A stretch of 64,000 nucleotides of DNA. It comes from Albidovulum sp. (GTDB lineage Bacteria; Pseudomonadota; Alphaproteobacteria; Rhodobacterales; Rhodobacteraceae). Below the pieces are notes generated by a model, which saw only the letters and a list, made by a program, of their open reading frames with translations, was not told where the DNA came from and did not search any database. The stretch lies in assembly GCA_030837785.1 (NCBI GenBank), contig JAUQYA010000019.1:15268-79267 (forward strand), read 5' to 3'. A program made the position numbers and the translations under genes. Of this stretch, positions 33,838 to 45,339 are shown in pieces (within the stretch, counting starts at the first letter, position 1; the number at the start of each line of letters is the position of its first letter).

Positions 33838-34494
33838 ATGCTAGCGCTCCTCCTCCGCGACCTCAGGCTCGCCACCCGCGCCGGCGGCGGTTTCGGCCTC
33901 AGCCTCGCCTTCTTCCTCATCGTCACCGTGCTCGTCCCCTTCGGCGTCGGGCCCGAGGGCGCCACGCTCGGCCGGATCGCGCCGGGCATCCTCTGGGTCG
34001 GCGCGCTTCTCGCCTGCCTCCTCTCGCTCGACCGCATCTTCGCGCTCGACCGCGACGACGGCTCGCTCGACCTCCTCGCTACCGCGCCGATCCCGCTCGA
34101 AGGCGTCGTCGCGGTGAAGGCCGCGGCGCACTGGCTGACCACCGGCCTGCCGCTGACCGCCGCGGCGCCGGTCCTCGGCGTGCTTCTCAACCTGCCGGGG
34201 CCGGGCTATTCCTGGCTCACGCTCTCGCTCCTTCTCGGCACGCCCGCGCTGTCGATGATCGGCAGCTTCGGCGCGGCGCTGACGGTGGGGCTGAAGCGGG
34301 GCGGGCTTCTCCTGTCGCTCCTCGTCCTGCCGCTCTACATCCCGACGCTGATCTTCGGCGCCGAGGCGGTGCGGCGCGGGGCCGAGGGGCTTTCTGCCGC
34401 GACGCCGCTTCTCATGCTGGCCGGCATCACCGCCGGGGCGACGGCGATCCTGCCCTTCGCCGCGGCTGCGGCAATCCGCGTCAATCTGCGCTAG
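33838..34494 (+). CDS. ccmB: Haem exporter membrane protein CcmB
   Basis: The 218-residue, six-helix membrane partner of CcmA shows the family's N-terminal MLALLLRDLRLATRAGGGFGL, FFLIVTVLVPFGVGPE, RIFALDRDDGSLDLLATAPIP and LVLPLYIPTLIFGAEAV. Together with CcmA it forms the ABC module that frees holo-CcmE. The start ATG follows GAGGAACGCCCCGCC. Confidence 0.95.
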   Translation: MLALLLRDLRLATRAGGGFGLSLAFFLIVTVLVPFGVGPEGATLGRIAPGILWVGALLACLLSLDRIFALDRDDGSLDLLATAPIPLEGVVAVKAAAHWLTTGLPLTAAAPVLGVLLNLPGPGYSWLTLSLLLGTPALSMIGSFGAALTVGLKRGGLLLSLLVLPLYIPTLIFGAEAVRRGAEGLSAATPLLMLAGITAGATAILPFAAAAAIRVNLR

Positions 34495-34550
34495 GCCGCC
34501 CCGTGCTAAGACACTTGAGCGCGCATGTCCGAGGGAATAGCTAGGCCGCC

Positions 34551-35279
34551 ATGTCGATCTGGGAATATGCAAACCCCAAGAAGTTCATGCAGACCTCGTC
34601 CTGGGCCCTGCCCTGGGTCACGGGGCTGGCGGTCGTCACGCTTCTCACCGGCCTCGTCTGGGGGTTCTTCTTCACCCCCGACGACTTCCGCCAAGGCTCC
34701 ACGGTCAAGATCATCTATATCCACGTTCCCTCGGCGATGATGGCGATCAACGCCTGGGCGATGATGCTGGTCACCTCGCTGATCTGGCTCATCCGCCGCC
34801 ACCATGTCTCGGTCCTTGCCGCCAAGGCGGCGGCACCGATCGGCATGACGATGACGCTGATCGCGCTCTTCACCGGGGCGATCTGGGGCCAGCCGATGTG
34901 GGGCACCTGGTGGGCCTGGGACCCCCGGCTCACCTCTTTCCTGATCCTCTTCCTCTTCTACCTCGGCTACATCGCGCTCTGGGAGGCGGTGGAGGACCCC
35001 GACACCGCCGCCGACCTGACCTCGGTCCTCTGCCTCGTCGGCTCGGTCTTCGCGCTCCTTAGCCGCTACGCGGTGCTGTTCTGGAACCAGGGCCTTCACC
35101 AGGGCGCCTCGCTCTCGCTCGATGCCGAGGAACATGTGGCCGATGTCTTCGCCTGGCCCCTGTGGCTGACGATGGCGGGCTTCGTGCTTCTCTTCGTGAC
35201 GCTCGTTCTGCTGAGGACGCGAACGGAAATCCGTTCGCGACGGCTCCGGGCACTCGAGGCGCGGGAAAGGCTTGCCTGA
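34551..35279 (+). CDS. ccmC: Haem handling protein CcmC
   Basis: CcmC presents haem to CcmE on the periplasmic side. The 242 residues have six helices, the Trp-rich haem motif WGQPMWGTWWAWDPRLTS (about 110-127) and conserved His residues (IYIHVPSAMMA near 57-67 and the NQGLHQGASL loop near 178-187). The family's usual length is about 240. Its stop overlaps the ccmD start by one base (TGATG). Confidence 0.96.
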   Translation: MSIWEYANPKKFMQTSSWALPWVTGLAVVTLLTGLVWGFFFTPDDFRQGSTVKIIYIHVPSAMMAINAWAMMLVTSLIWLIRRHHVSVLAAKAAAPIGMTMTLIALFTGAIWGQPMWGTWWAWDPRLTSFLILFLFYLGYIALWEAVEDPDTAADLTSVLCLVGSVFALLSRYAVLFWNQGLHQGASLSLDAEEHVADVFAWPLWLTMAGFVLLFVTLVLLRTRTEIRSRRLRALEARERLA

Positions 35280-35434
35280 TGGTCGACCTCGGCAAATATG
35301 CGGGCACCGTGCTCGGCGCCTACGGGGTGACGATCGTGCTTCTTCTCGGGCTGGTCTGGGTGACCTTGCGCAAGGGTGCGCGGATGCGGCGGCGGCTGGA
35401 GGAGCAGGAACGGCGGATGGGACGGCATGGCTAG
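35279..35434 (+). CDS. ccmD: Haem exporter small protein CcmD
   Basis: This 51-residue single-helix protein (GTVLGAYGVTIVLLLGLVWVTL followed by a basic tail RKGARMRRRLEEQERR) has the CcmD layout. CcmD stabilises the CcmABC-CcmE complex. The start ATG overlaps the ccmC stop by one base and its stop overlaps ccmG by 8 bp. Confidence 0.92.
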   Translation: MVDLGKYAGTVLGAYGVTIVLLLGLVWVTLRKGARMRRRLEEQERRMGRHG

Positions 35435-35966
35435 GCTCTCGCCGCTGATGATCCTGCCGCCGGCGATCTTCGCCGGCCTCGCCGCGATGTTCATCTGGGG
35501 GATGAACCGCGAGGACCCGAACGCGCTGCCCTCGGCCTTTCAGGGCAGGCAAGCGCCGGCCGTGGCGCTGGCGCCGCTCGGCGACCATCCGGTCTTCGCC
35601 GATGCCGACCTGCGGGACGGCAAGGTCAAGCTGGTGAACTTCTGGGCCAGCTGGTGCGCCCCCTGCCGGGCCGAGCATCCGAACCTCGACCGGCTGAAGG
35701 CCGAAGGCGTGACCATCCTCGGCGTCAACTACAAGGACAAGCCCGACAAGGCGCTGGGCTTCCTCGCCGAGCTTGGCAATCCCTACGCGAAGATCGGCGC
35801 CGACGAGAGCGGCCGCATGGGCATCGACTGGGGTCTTTACGGTGTGCCCGAGACCTTTGTCATCGACGGGGCGGGCAAGGTCGTGCTGCGCTTCCCCGGC
35901 CCGATCACCGCGCAGATCCTGGAAACCGAGATCCGGCCGGCGATGGAACGGGCCGCCGCGGAATAG
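35427..35966 (+). CDS. ccmG: Thiol:disulfide interchange protein CcmG (DsbE)
   Basis: This 179-residue membrane-anchored thioredoxin reduces the CXXCH cysteines of apocytochrome c. An N-terminal helix (PLMILPPAIFAGLAAMFIWGM) is followed by the thioredoxin fold with LVNFWASWCAPCRAEHPNL (active-site CAPC), the GVNYKDKPDKAL segment and the cis-Pro region YGVPETFVID. The ATG overlaps ccmD by 8 bp. It is the last gene of ccmABCDG; ccmE, ccmF and ccmH are not in the window, and ccmI lies at 9.9-11.2 kb. Confidence 0.95.
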   Translation: MARLSPLMILPPAIFAGLAAMFIWGMNREDPNALPSAFQGRQAPAVALAPLGDHPVFADADLRDGKVKLVNFWASWCAPCRAEHPNLDRLKAEGVTILGVNYKDKPDKALGFLAELGNPYAKIGADESGRMGIDWGLYGVPETFVIDGAGKVVLRFPGPITAQILETEIRPAMERAAAE

Positions 35967-36358
35967 CTGCTTAAGCCCGCGGCGGCCCCGCCGTCAACGC
36001 CATTGCGAAGCGACGATCAGGATCAGCAGCGCCGCCGCCTCGAGAAGCGGCATGCTCGGCGTGAAATGGAATTTCCCTAGCCCTGATCTCATGCCTCCGT
36101 AATAGCCCGGAGGGCCCCGCCGGGAAACCCGGCAGATCGCGTCTTTCACAAAACCCCCATGAAATATGGTTGTTTTTGAATGCCTTGTTCCGGCCGCATT
36201 CGCACACTTCGCGACAAGCATGGAGAAGCGCAGGGATCATTTCCTGCCGCCGATCAATCGGCCGGGCAGGGCGGGGAATCACCTGGCCGGCATCCGGCAA
36301 GGGAACGCCCCGCCCGGGCGGAGCCGGACGGGGCGCTGGATGCCGTTGAAGGGCGGGC
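35967..36358. other. Intergenic region ccmG-acnA (convergent), no confident gene
   Basis: This 392-bp gap contains a small hairpin (GCCGGG-AAA-CCCGGC, 36119-36133), an AT-rich patch (about 36140-36185) and, on the minus strand, a 32-codon frame (36092-35994) starting MRSGLGKFHF and ending in a hydrophobic stretch. GGAGG lies only one base before that ATG, too close for good initiation, so I do not call it a gene. A hairpin near the acnA stop is listed separately. Confidence 0.55.
36306..36335 (-). terminator. Possible acnA terminator hairpin
   Basis: Arms CGCCCCG (36306-36312) and CGGGGCG (36329-36335) enclose a 16-nt GC-rich loop, 23 bp beyond the acnA stop on its strand. There is only TTCCCTT after the stem, so it is a weak candidate. 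Confidence 0.4.
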
Positions 36359-39112
<2,754 letters not shown>

Positions 39113-39204
39113 GGGAATCTCCCTTCGGGGTGGGCTGGCTCGGTGGTCGGTTCGCACGCCTAATGCCGCAAGGCCAGCGGGCATTCAAGGATGTTGACGG
39201 CATT

Positions 39205-39233
39205 TGTATACCATTGTGCACAGTTTCTCGCAA
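39205..39233 (-). promoter_or_regulatory. Sigma-70-type promoter of acnA over a GTATAC palindrome
   Basis: On the minus strand TTGCGA (39233-39228) and TATACA (39210-39205) are separated by 17 bp, about 93 bp upstream of the acnA start. The -10 box overlaps the near-palindrome TTGTATACCA (plus strand, 39204-39213), a shape like GntR/FadR-type operators; a second symmetric GTGCAC lies in the spacer. Regulator unknown. Confidence 0.6.
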
Positions 39234-39317
39234 GAGGCCGGGCGTCTCACACCGCCGTCGCAATTCCTTGATTGGCGAACCCCGCCCGCTTGGACTAGGA
39301 AGGACAGAAAGGGGATC

Positions 39318-40034
39318 GTGCCGAACATGCGACGGAAGCTCTGCGCCGCGATGGGCCTCTGGCTCGCCATCGCCGGACAAGGCCTTGGCCAGACCGCCGG
39401 CGGCGGGCCGGTGGTGGTCGAGCTTTACACCTCTCAGGGCTGTTCCTCCTGTCCGCCGGCCGATGCCGTCCTGGCCGGGCTTGCGGCGCGCGACGACGTG
39501 ATCGCGCTGGCGCTGCATGTCGACTACTGGGACTACATCGGCTGGAAGGACACCTTCGCCGACCCGGCCTATTCCAGACGCCAGCGCGCCTATGCGCAGG
39601 CCGCCGGTGCCTCGACGGTCTACACGCCACAGATGATCGTGGGCGGGATGGATCATGTCGTGGGCATCCGCGCCGAGGAGGTCGACGCGCTGGTCCGCCG
39701 CTATGGCGCGGCGCCGGCGCCGGTCACCCTCGACCTCGCCCGGACCGGGGGGCAGGTGCAGGTGCGCGCCCGTGCCGCAGCGGTGCTGCCGCGCGGCGCC
39801 GTCGTCCAGTTGGTGCGCTACCGTGCCCGCGAGCGGGTCGAGATCGTGCTCGGCGAAAACGCCGGGCGGGCCATCGACTATGCCAACATCGTCACGGCCT
39901 GGACCCCGGTTGCGGACTGGGACGGCCGGGCCGACCTGACGCTGACGCTCGAGGCGCCGGGAGGCGATTCGGTCGCCGTGATCGTGCAGGAACCGGGCCC
40001 CGGGCCGATCCTCGCGGCCGAAGCGTTGCGCTAG
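39318..40034 (+). CDS. DUF1223 thioredoxin-like secreted protein
   Basis: The 238-residue protein has a signal-like N-terminus (MRRKLCAAMGLWLAIAGQGLGQ) and the DUF1223 hallmark VVVELYTSQGCSSCPPADAVL with a CxxC, followed by DVIALALHVDYWDYIGWKDTF and YTPQMIVGG. The family is thioredoxin-like; its partner is unknown. The GTG at 39318 is preferred over the ATG at 39327 because AGGGG lies 4-8 bases before it; the mature protein is unaffected. It is divergent from acnA. Confidence 0.88.
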   Translation: MPNMRRKLCAAMGLWLAIAGQGLGQTAGGGPVVVELYTSQGCSSCPPADAVLAGLAARDDVIALALHVDYWDYIGWKDTFADPAYSRRQRAYAQAAGASTVYTPQMIVGGMDHVVGIRAEEVDALVRRYGAAPAPVTLDLARTGGQVQVRARAAAVLPRGAVVQLVRYRARERVEIVLGENAGRAIDYANIVTAWTPVADWDGRADLTLTLEAPGGDSVAVIVQEPGPGPILAAEALR

Positions 40035-40098
40035 CCGCCCGGGTTGACAGCGCCGCGCCGCGGTGGCTCGCTTGCCCCGCAACCGGGCGGAGGCGGCG

Positions 40099-41499
40099 AT
40101 GACGGACGGGATCGGCGGCGGCGAGGCCGCGCGGCTCATGGACCTGCTGGAGGTGCTGCGGCGGGGCTTCCTTGCCGCCGACCCGCCCGATCTCGCCGCA
40201 CGGCGCGCCGACCTCGCGCGCCTGAAGGCGGCGGTGCGGGCCCGCAAGGGTGACTTCGTCCGCGCCGCGGCCGAGGATTTCGGCCGCAGGCGGGCGGAGG
40301 AAACGGTCATCCTCGATCTCGGCCCGGTGGTGCAGGCCGCCGGCTACCTCGCGCGCAATCTCGGCCGCTGGATGCGCCCCGAACGGCGGCGCGTCCCGGT
40401 CACCCTCTGGCCCGGGCGGGCGCGGGTGATCCGCCAGCCGAAGGGCGTGGTCGGCATCATGACGCCCTGGAACTATCCCTTCGGGCTCTCGCTGATCCCG
40501 CTGGCAACGGCGCTCGCGGCCGGCAACCGGGCGATGCTGAAACCGTCCGAGCTTGCCCCCGCCTCGGCCCGCGCGATGGCCGCGATGCTGGCCGAGACCT
40601 TCGCCCCCGACGAGGTGGCGGTGGTCGAGGGCGGGCCGGAGACCGGGGCGGCCTTCGCGGGCCTGCCCTTCGACCATCTCGTCTTCACCGGCTCGACCGC
40701 GGTCGGGCGCAAGGTGATGCGGGCGGCGGCGGAAAACCTCGTGCCGGTGACGCTGGAACTGGGCGGCAAGTCGCCGGCGATCCTCGGCCGCGATGCCGAT
40801 TTCGCCAAGGCCGCGCGTGACATCGCCTGGGCCAAGATCGCCAATGCCGGGCAGACCTGCATCGCCCCGGACCATGTGCTGGTGCACGAGGACGACGCCG
40901 CGGCTTTCGTGGCACGCCTCGTCGCGGAGCTGGAGCGCGCGTTTGCCGGCGGCGCGCGGATGACGCGGATCATCGACGCCGCCAAGGCCCGCCGCCTCAG
41001 GGCGCTTCTGGCCGAGGCGGCGTCGGGCGGCGCAGCCCTGCATGTGATCGGCCGGAACGCAGGGCAGGGCCGCGAGGTGCCGCCAGCGGTGGTGACCGGC
41101 CTTCCCCCCGACTGCGGCCTGATGCGCGAGGAAATCTTCGGCCCCCTCCTGCCGGTCGTGACCTATGCGAGCTTCGATGCGGCGCTGGCCGGGATCGCCG
41201 AAGGCCCGCGGCCGCTCGCGCTCTACTACTACGGCGGAGCCGAGGGGCGGGCGCGGGCACTTGCCCGCACCCTCAGCGGCAACGTCACGGTGAACGGGGC
41301 GATGACGCATTACGCCGTCGACAGCCTGCCGTTCGGCGGGGTGGGCGCCAGCGGCATCGGCGCCTATCACGGCCGCGAGGGGTTCGAGGCGATGAGCCAC
41401 GCGCGCGGGGTCTATGACGAACCCCTCCGCAGCCTCATTCCGCTCGGCCGGACCGGCGGCCGGTTCGAGCGGCTTTTCGCCTGGTACATGATGCGGTGA
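40099..41499 (+). CDS. Aldehyde dehydrogenase, coniferyl-aldehyde dehydrogenase-like
   Basis: This 466-residue NAD(P)-dependent ALDH has GIMTPWNYPFGLSLIPLATALAAGN (about 126-150), VFTGSTAVGR, the catalytic Glu in TLELGGKSP, the catalytic Cys in NAGQTCIAPDHVLV (about 252-265) and EEIFGPLLPV. The shorter length and the C-terminal SLPFGGVGASGIGAYHGREGFEAMSH are typical of the coniferyl-aldehyde/fatty-aldehyde branch; the true substrate is unknown. GGAGGCGGCG precedes the ATG at 40099. It is convergent with the acyltransferase gene. Confidence 0.9.
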   Translation: MTDGIGGGEAARLMDLLEVLRRGFLAADPPDLAARRADLARLKAAVRARKGDFVRAAAEDFGRRRAEETVILDLGPVVQAAGYLARNLGRWMRPERRRVPVTLWPGRARVIRQPKGVVGIMTPWNYPFGLSLIPLATALAAGNRAMLKPSELAPASARAMAAMLAETFAPDEVAVVEGGPETGAAFAGLPFDHLVFTGSTAVGRKVMRAAAENLVPVTLELGGKSPAILGRDADFAKAARDIAWAKIANAGQTCIAPDHVLVHEDDAAAFVARLVAELERAFAGGARMTRIIDAAKARRLRALLAEAASGGAALHVIGRNAGQGREVPPAVVTGLPPDCGLMREEIFGPLLPVVTYASFDAALAGIAEGPRPLALYYYGGAEGRARALARTLSGNVTVNGAMTHYAVDSLPFGGVGASGIGAYHGREGFEAMSHARGVYDEPLRSLIPLGRTGGRFERLFAWYMMR

Positions 41500-41508
41500 C
41501 GGCGGCGG

Positions 41509-42384
41509 TCATTTCCAGCGGCGATGGATCCAGAACCATTGGTCCATGTGGGCGCGCGCGACCCGCTCGAGGCTGTCGTTGATCGCCTGGGTCATCGTCG
41601 CGGCGTCCGAATGCGGGATCGGCGCCTCGGTCACGATGTCGAAACTGATCCCGTCGTCGCGGCGGACGCCGTAGATCGGAACGATCTCGGCGCCGTAGCG
41701 CAGCGCGAGGTCGGCCGCCGAGGTGGCGGTGAAGGCGGTGTGGCCGAAGAACGTGGTCGCCGCGCCGTGCCGCATGTGCTGGTCCATGAGAAGCCCGAGC
41801 ATCCCCCCCGACTTCAGGAACCGCACCATCGCCGCCATGCCGGGCTTGCCGCGCGGAAAAAGCGGCGTGCCGATGGCCGAGATCGCGGCGAGGTAATGGG
41901 CGTTGAAGAGCGGGTTCTTCATCGGCCGGTAGAGCGCGCCGACCCGGTAGCCCCGCGCGATCAGCGCCGCCCGCGCCACGTCGTAGTTGCCGAAATGCCC
42001 GGTGGCGAGGATCATCGGCCGCCCCTCGCGGTGGGCGGCGGCAAGCGCTGCGGCGCCGGGGCCGGTGATCGGCAGGTCGCGGGCGCGGGCGAGGAAATCC
42101 TTGCCCGAGTAAAGCTCGATCATCGTGCGGCCGACGTTGTCGGGCACCGCGCGGACCAGCCGATCGACCTCGGCGCGCGGCAGGTCGGGGCAGACCAGAG
42201 CGAGGTTGTCGCGGATGCGCCGCCGCCACCCGGCGAGGGGAGCGACAAGCCGCGAGACGATCCAGCCCGCGACCGGCACGCGGGCGCGATAGGGAAGCGC
42301 GCGCGCAAGCCCCAGGATCGCCCGGAACCCGGCGTCGGTAAGCCGGTCGGACAGCGTCGGTTTCGCCTGCTCGGGGTCGGCCAT
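41509..42384 (-). CDS. Lysophospholipid/lipid A acyltransferase (LpxL/HtrB family)
   Basis: The 291-residue protein belongs to the lauroyl/myristoyl acyltransferases that add secondary acyl chains to lipid A in the inner membrane. It has the catalytic HX4D motif in LATGHFGNYD (about 130-139), YRPMKNPLFNAHY, PRGKPGMAAMVRFLKSGGMLGLLMDQHM and a C-terminal YGAEIVPIYGVRR plus QWFWIHRRWK. Which position on lipid A it serves cannot be told. It stands alone between a convergent ALDH and fliG. Confidence 0.92.
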   Translation of the reverse strand: MADPEQAKPTLSDRLTDAGFRAILGLARALPYRARVPVAGWIVSRLVAPLAGWRRRIRDNLALVCPDLPRAEVDRLVRAVPDNVGRTMIELYSGKDFLARARDLPITGPGAAALAAAHREGRPMILATGHFGNYDVARAALIARGYRVGALYRPMKNPLFNAHYLAAISAIGTPLFPRGKPGMAAMVRFLKSGGMLGLLMDQHMRHGAATTFFGHTAFTATSAADLALRYGAEIVPIYGVRRDDGISFDIVTEAPIPHSDAATMTQAINDSLERVARAHMDQWFWIHRRWK

Positions 42385-42532
42385 CGCGTTCCCGTGATCC
42401 GCGCCGGGGCCTGCCCGCTGGGCCCGCGCTTCCGGCGCCAGACATAGAGGCGCGGGGCGGCGATCTCAAGCGCGGGGTCGGGGGAGGCGCCCCGTCCACC
42501 CTGCCCGCCTGCGGTGCGGGGGGTGCGGGGGC

Positions 42533-43630
42533 TCAGCCCTCCTCTCCCTCCTCCGCCTGGCGCAGCGTGATCTCTCCCGCGTCGACGAGTTCGCGGATCG
42601 CGGCGACGATCTCGGTCATCGCCGCCTCGGCGTCCTTCTCGCGCACCTTGCCGCGCTCAGTGATCTCCTCGCGCAGCGTCGCGGCCATGCGCTGGGACAT
42701 GTTGGCGAGGATGAACTCGGCCGAGGCGGCATCCGCCTCGGCCACGGCGCCGGCCAGCGCGGTGACGAGGCGCGCCTGTTCGACGCTGCGGATCACCTTC
42801 GCAATGTCGCGCCCCTCGATCCGCCCGGCGATGTCGGCGAAGGTGAAGATCGCCTTGCGCACCTGGCGCGCGAAGCCTTCGTCGGCGACCGCGAGCCCCT
42901 CCATCACCTCGTCCCGCGTCGCCGCCGGCGAGGCGTTCAGGATCGCCCCGATCCGTTCGTGCGGTTCGGCCTCGAAGGCGCGCAGCGGCTGCGATTCCAG
43001 TTGCGCGGCAAGCGCGAGGCCGATCCGGCGCACCGTCTCGGGGTCGATGTTCCCGGTCTGGCCGACCGCATGGGCGATGCGCCGCGCCCGCTCTCCCGGC
43101 AGGCGGCCGAGAAGCTCGGCCGCGCGCGACACCGGCAGCTTGGACAGCATCACCGCGCAGACCTCGGGGCTTTCCTCCGACAGCACGGGCAGGAGCTTCT
43201 CGATCTCCAGCGCGGCGATCCGGTCCCAGGGGTCGGCCTTCGACGAGGCGCCGGAGAGCCGCTTCAGCCGGCTGGCGGCGGTGGCGGAAATGTGCCCGTC
43301 GAGCATGTGGAGCGCCCCGTCGATGCCGCCGGGGAAGCTGAGGCCGATCGAGTCGAGCTGGGCGATGAACTCCTCCACCACCGCCTCGAGCGTGGTGCGG
43401 TCGACGGTGCGCATGGCGCCGATCTGTTCGGTCAGCGCCGCCTGCATGTGATCGGGCAGGGCGCGGAGCGGCAAGCTGTCACCTTCGGAGAGGAGAAGGC
43501 GCACGATGATCGCGGCCTTCTGGCGTCCGGTCAGGCCGGCACCGCCAGCCCCGGGCGACCGCGGGGCGCCGGCTTGCCGTTGGGCGGGGGCTGGGATGCC
43601 AGCGGCGACAGGCATGGGAAGGGCCGTCAT
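42533..43630 (-). CDS. fliG: Flagellar motor switch protein FliG
   Basis: FliG is the C-ring protein that contacts the stator. The 365-residue protein has a disordered Pro/Ala/Gly-rich start, then LTGRQKAAIIVRLLLSEG, the middle region with LSEESPEVCAVMLSKLPVSRAAELLGRLPGE-like sequence, EPHERIGAILNASP, and the C-terminal charged torque helix region FTFADIAGRIEGRDIAKVIRSVEQARLVTALAG and FILANMSQRMAATLREEI. Some conserved torque residues differ from enteric FliG, as is usual in alphaproteobacteria. No other flagellar gene lies nearby. Confidence 0.88.
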   Translation of the reverse strand: MTALPMPVAAGIPAPAQRQAGAPRSPGAGGAGLTGRQKAAIIVRLLLSEGDSLPLRALPDHMQAALTEQIGAMRTVDRTTLEAVVEEFIAQLDSIGLSFPGGIDGALHMLDGHISATAASRLKRLSGASSKADPWDRIAALEIEKLLPVLSEESPEVCAVMLSKLPVSRAAELLGRLPGERARRIAHAVGQTGNIDPETVRRIGLALAAQLESQPLRAFEAEPHERIGAILNASPAATRDEVMEGLAVADEGFARQVRKAIFTFADIAGRIEGRDIAKVIRSVEQARLVTALAGAVAEADAASAEFILANMSQRMAATLREEITERGKVREKDAEAAMTEIVAAIRELVDAGEITLRQAEEGEEG

Positions 43631-43702
43631 CGAACGCTCCGGACTCTGCGTGTCGCGGCAGAATCCGGGAAAGCGGTTAAGCGGCGGTTACGCGGGCTTC
43701 GC

Positions 43703-43861
43703 TCAGCTTCCGACGGTGACGCATTTCTGGGCGGTGGCGTCCCAGCTCTGGCCCTCGGCGCAACTGATCTGGGCCTGCCGGTCGTGGCCGCAGCCCTGCG
43801 CAAGGACGGGGGCTGCTCCGGCGAGAAGGGCGAGGGCGACGGCAATCATCCTGATCGGCAT
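43703..43861 (-). CDS. Small secreted Cys-containing protein
   Basis: This 52-residue protein has a clear signal peptide (IRMIAVALALLAGAAPVLAQG, cleavage after VLA-Q) and a mature part of about 30 residues with QGCGHDRQAQISCAEGQSWDATAQKCV, three Cys in a pattern that recalls short chitin-binding-like repeats (CxxGQxWDxxxxxC). The ATG at 43861 follows GAGGATGCC. The function is unknown. It lies between purB and fliG in the same direction. Confidence 0.7.
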   Translation of the reverse strand: MPIRMIAVALALLAGAAPVLAQGCGHDRQAQISCAEGQSWDATAQKCVTVGS

Positions 43862-43960
43862 GGCATCCTCCTGTTGGCTGGCAAGAGGGTGCCAGCCCGG
43901 CCCGCCGCGCGGCAAGCGTTTCCGCGCGGGAAACGCCGCGTTTCACGCAATCGTGTGGCC

Positions 43961-45265
43961 TCAGCCGCCGAAGACGCGGGCGAAGATCGTGTCGACGTGT
44001 TTGGTATGGTAGCCGAGGTCGAACTTTTCCTCGATTTCCGCCGGCGACAGCGCCGCCGTCACCTCGGGGTCGGCCAGAAGCTCGGTCTTGAAGTCGGCGC
44101 CCTTCTCCCAGACCTTCATCGCGTTCCGCTGCACTAGCCGATAGGCGTCCTCGCGCGACACGCCCGCCTGCGTCAGTGCCAGGAGCACCCGCTGGCTCAT
44201 CACCAGCCCCTTGAACTTGTTGAGGTTCTTCAGCATGGTCTCGGGATAGATCACCAGCTTCCCGATCACGCCCGCCAGCCGGTTCAGCGCGAAGTCGAGC
44301 GTGACCGTCGCGTCCGGGCCGATCGCGCGCTCGACGCTCGAATGGCTGATGTCGCGCTCATGCCAGAGCGCCACGTTCTCCAGTGCCGGGGTCACCGCGC
44401 TGCGCACCAGCCGCGCGAGGCCGGTCAGGTTCTCGGTCAGCACCGGATTGCGCTTGTGCGGCATCGCGCTCGACCCCTTCTGGCCGGGCGAGAAATATTC
44501 CTCGGCCTCCAGCACCTCGGTCCGCTGCATGTGACGGATCTCGGTGGCGATGTTCTCGATCGAGGAGGCGATGACGCCGAGCGTGGCGAAGAACATCGCG
44601 TGCCGGTCGCGCGGGATCACCTGGGTGCTGATCGGCTCCGGCGTCAGGCCCATCATCTTGCAGACGTGTTCCTCGACGAAGGGGTCGATGTTGGCGAAGG
44701 TGCCGACGGCGCCGGAAATCGCGCCTGTGGCCACCTCTTTCCGTGCGTTCTCAAGCCGTTGGCGACCGCGCTTCAGCTCGGCATAGAACCGCGCGAAGGT
44801 CAGGCCCATCGTTGTCGGTTCGGCATGGATGCCGTGGCTGCGGCCGATCCGGATCGTGTCCTTGTGCTCATGGGCACGGGCCTTCAACGCCGCCAGCACC
44901 CGGTCCAGGTCGGCCAGCAGGATATCGGTGGCGCGCACGAGCTGGATGTTGAACGTGGTGTCGAGCACGTCCGAGGAGGTCATGCCCTGATGGACGAAGC
45001 GCGCGTCCTCGGCGCCGATGTGTTCGGCCAGATGGGTGAGGAAGGCGATCACGTCATGCTTGGTCACCGCCTCGATCTCGTCGATGCGGGCGACGTCGAA
45101 CTCCACATCCTTCGCCTTCCAGACCGCTTCCGCATTCGCCTTCGGGATCACGCCAAGCGCCGCCTGTGCGTCGCAGGCATGGGCCTCGATCTCGAACCAG
45201 ATGCGGAACTTGGTCTCGGGCGACCAGATGGCGACCATCTCGGGGCGGGAATAGCGGGGGATCAT
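43961..45265 (-). CDS. purB: Adenylosuccinate lyase
   Basis: PurB acts twice in purine synthesis: SAICAR to AICAR and adenylosuccinate to AMP. The 434 residues show an N-terminal IPRYSRPEMVAIWSPETKF, FVHQGMTSSDVLDT, IGRSHGIHAEPTTMGL with the catalytic His, and the fumarase/lyase signature GSSAMPHKRNP. It belongs to the PurB type found in Gram-positives and alphaproteobacteria. A glycosyltransferase gene in the same direction ends 74 bp upstream of it. Confidence 0.97.
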   Translation of the reverse strand: MIPRYSRPEMVAIWSPETKFRIWFEIEAHACDAQAALGVIPKANAEAVWKAKDVEFDVARIDEIEAVTKHDVIAFLTHLAEHIGAEDARFVHQGMTSSDVLDTTFNIQLVRATDILLADLDRVLAALKARAHEHKDTIRIGRSHGIHAEPTTMGLTFARFYAELKRGRQRLENARKEVATGAISGAVGTFANIDPFVEEHVCKMMGLTPEPISTQVIPRDRHAMFFATLGVIASSIENIATEIRHMQRTEVLEAEEYFSPGQKGSSAMPHKRNPVLTENLTGLARLVRSAVTPALENVALWHERDISHSSVERAIGPDATVTLDFALNRLAGVIGKLVIYPETMLKNLNKFKGLVMSQRVLLALTQAGVSREDAYRLVQRNAMKVWEKGADFKTELLADPEVTAALSPAEIEEKFDLGYHTKHVDTIFARVFGG

Positions 45266-45339
45266 CGGGCTTCCTTCGCTGGCAGGGGGCGCGCGCGTCC
45301 CTTAGACCGCAGCGGTGCCGCTGGCAAGGCGGGCGCCGG

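Noticed and set aside
35994..36092. Small minus-strand frame of 32 codons with a hydrophobic end
   Set aside because: The GGAGG box is one base from the ATG and there is no family evidence; mentioned only as content of the gap.
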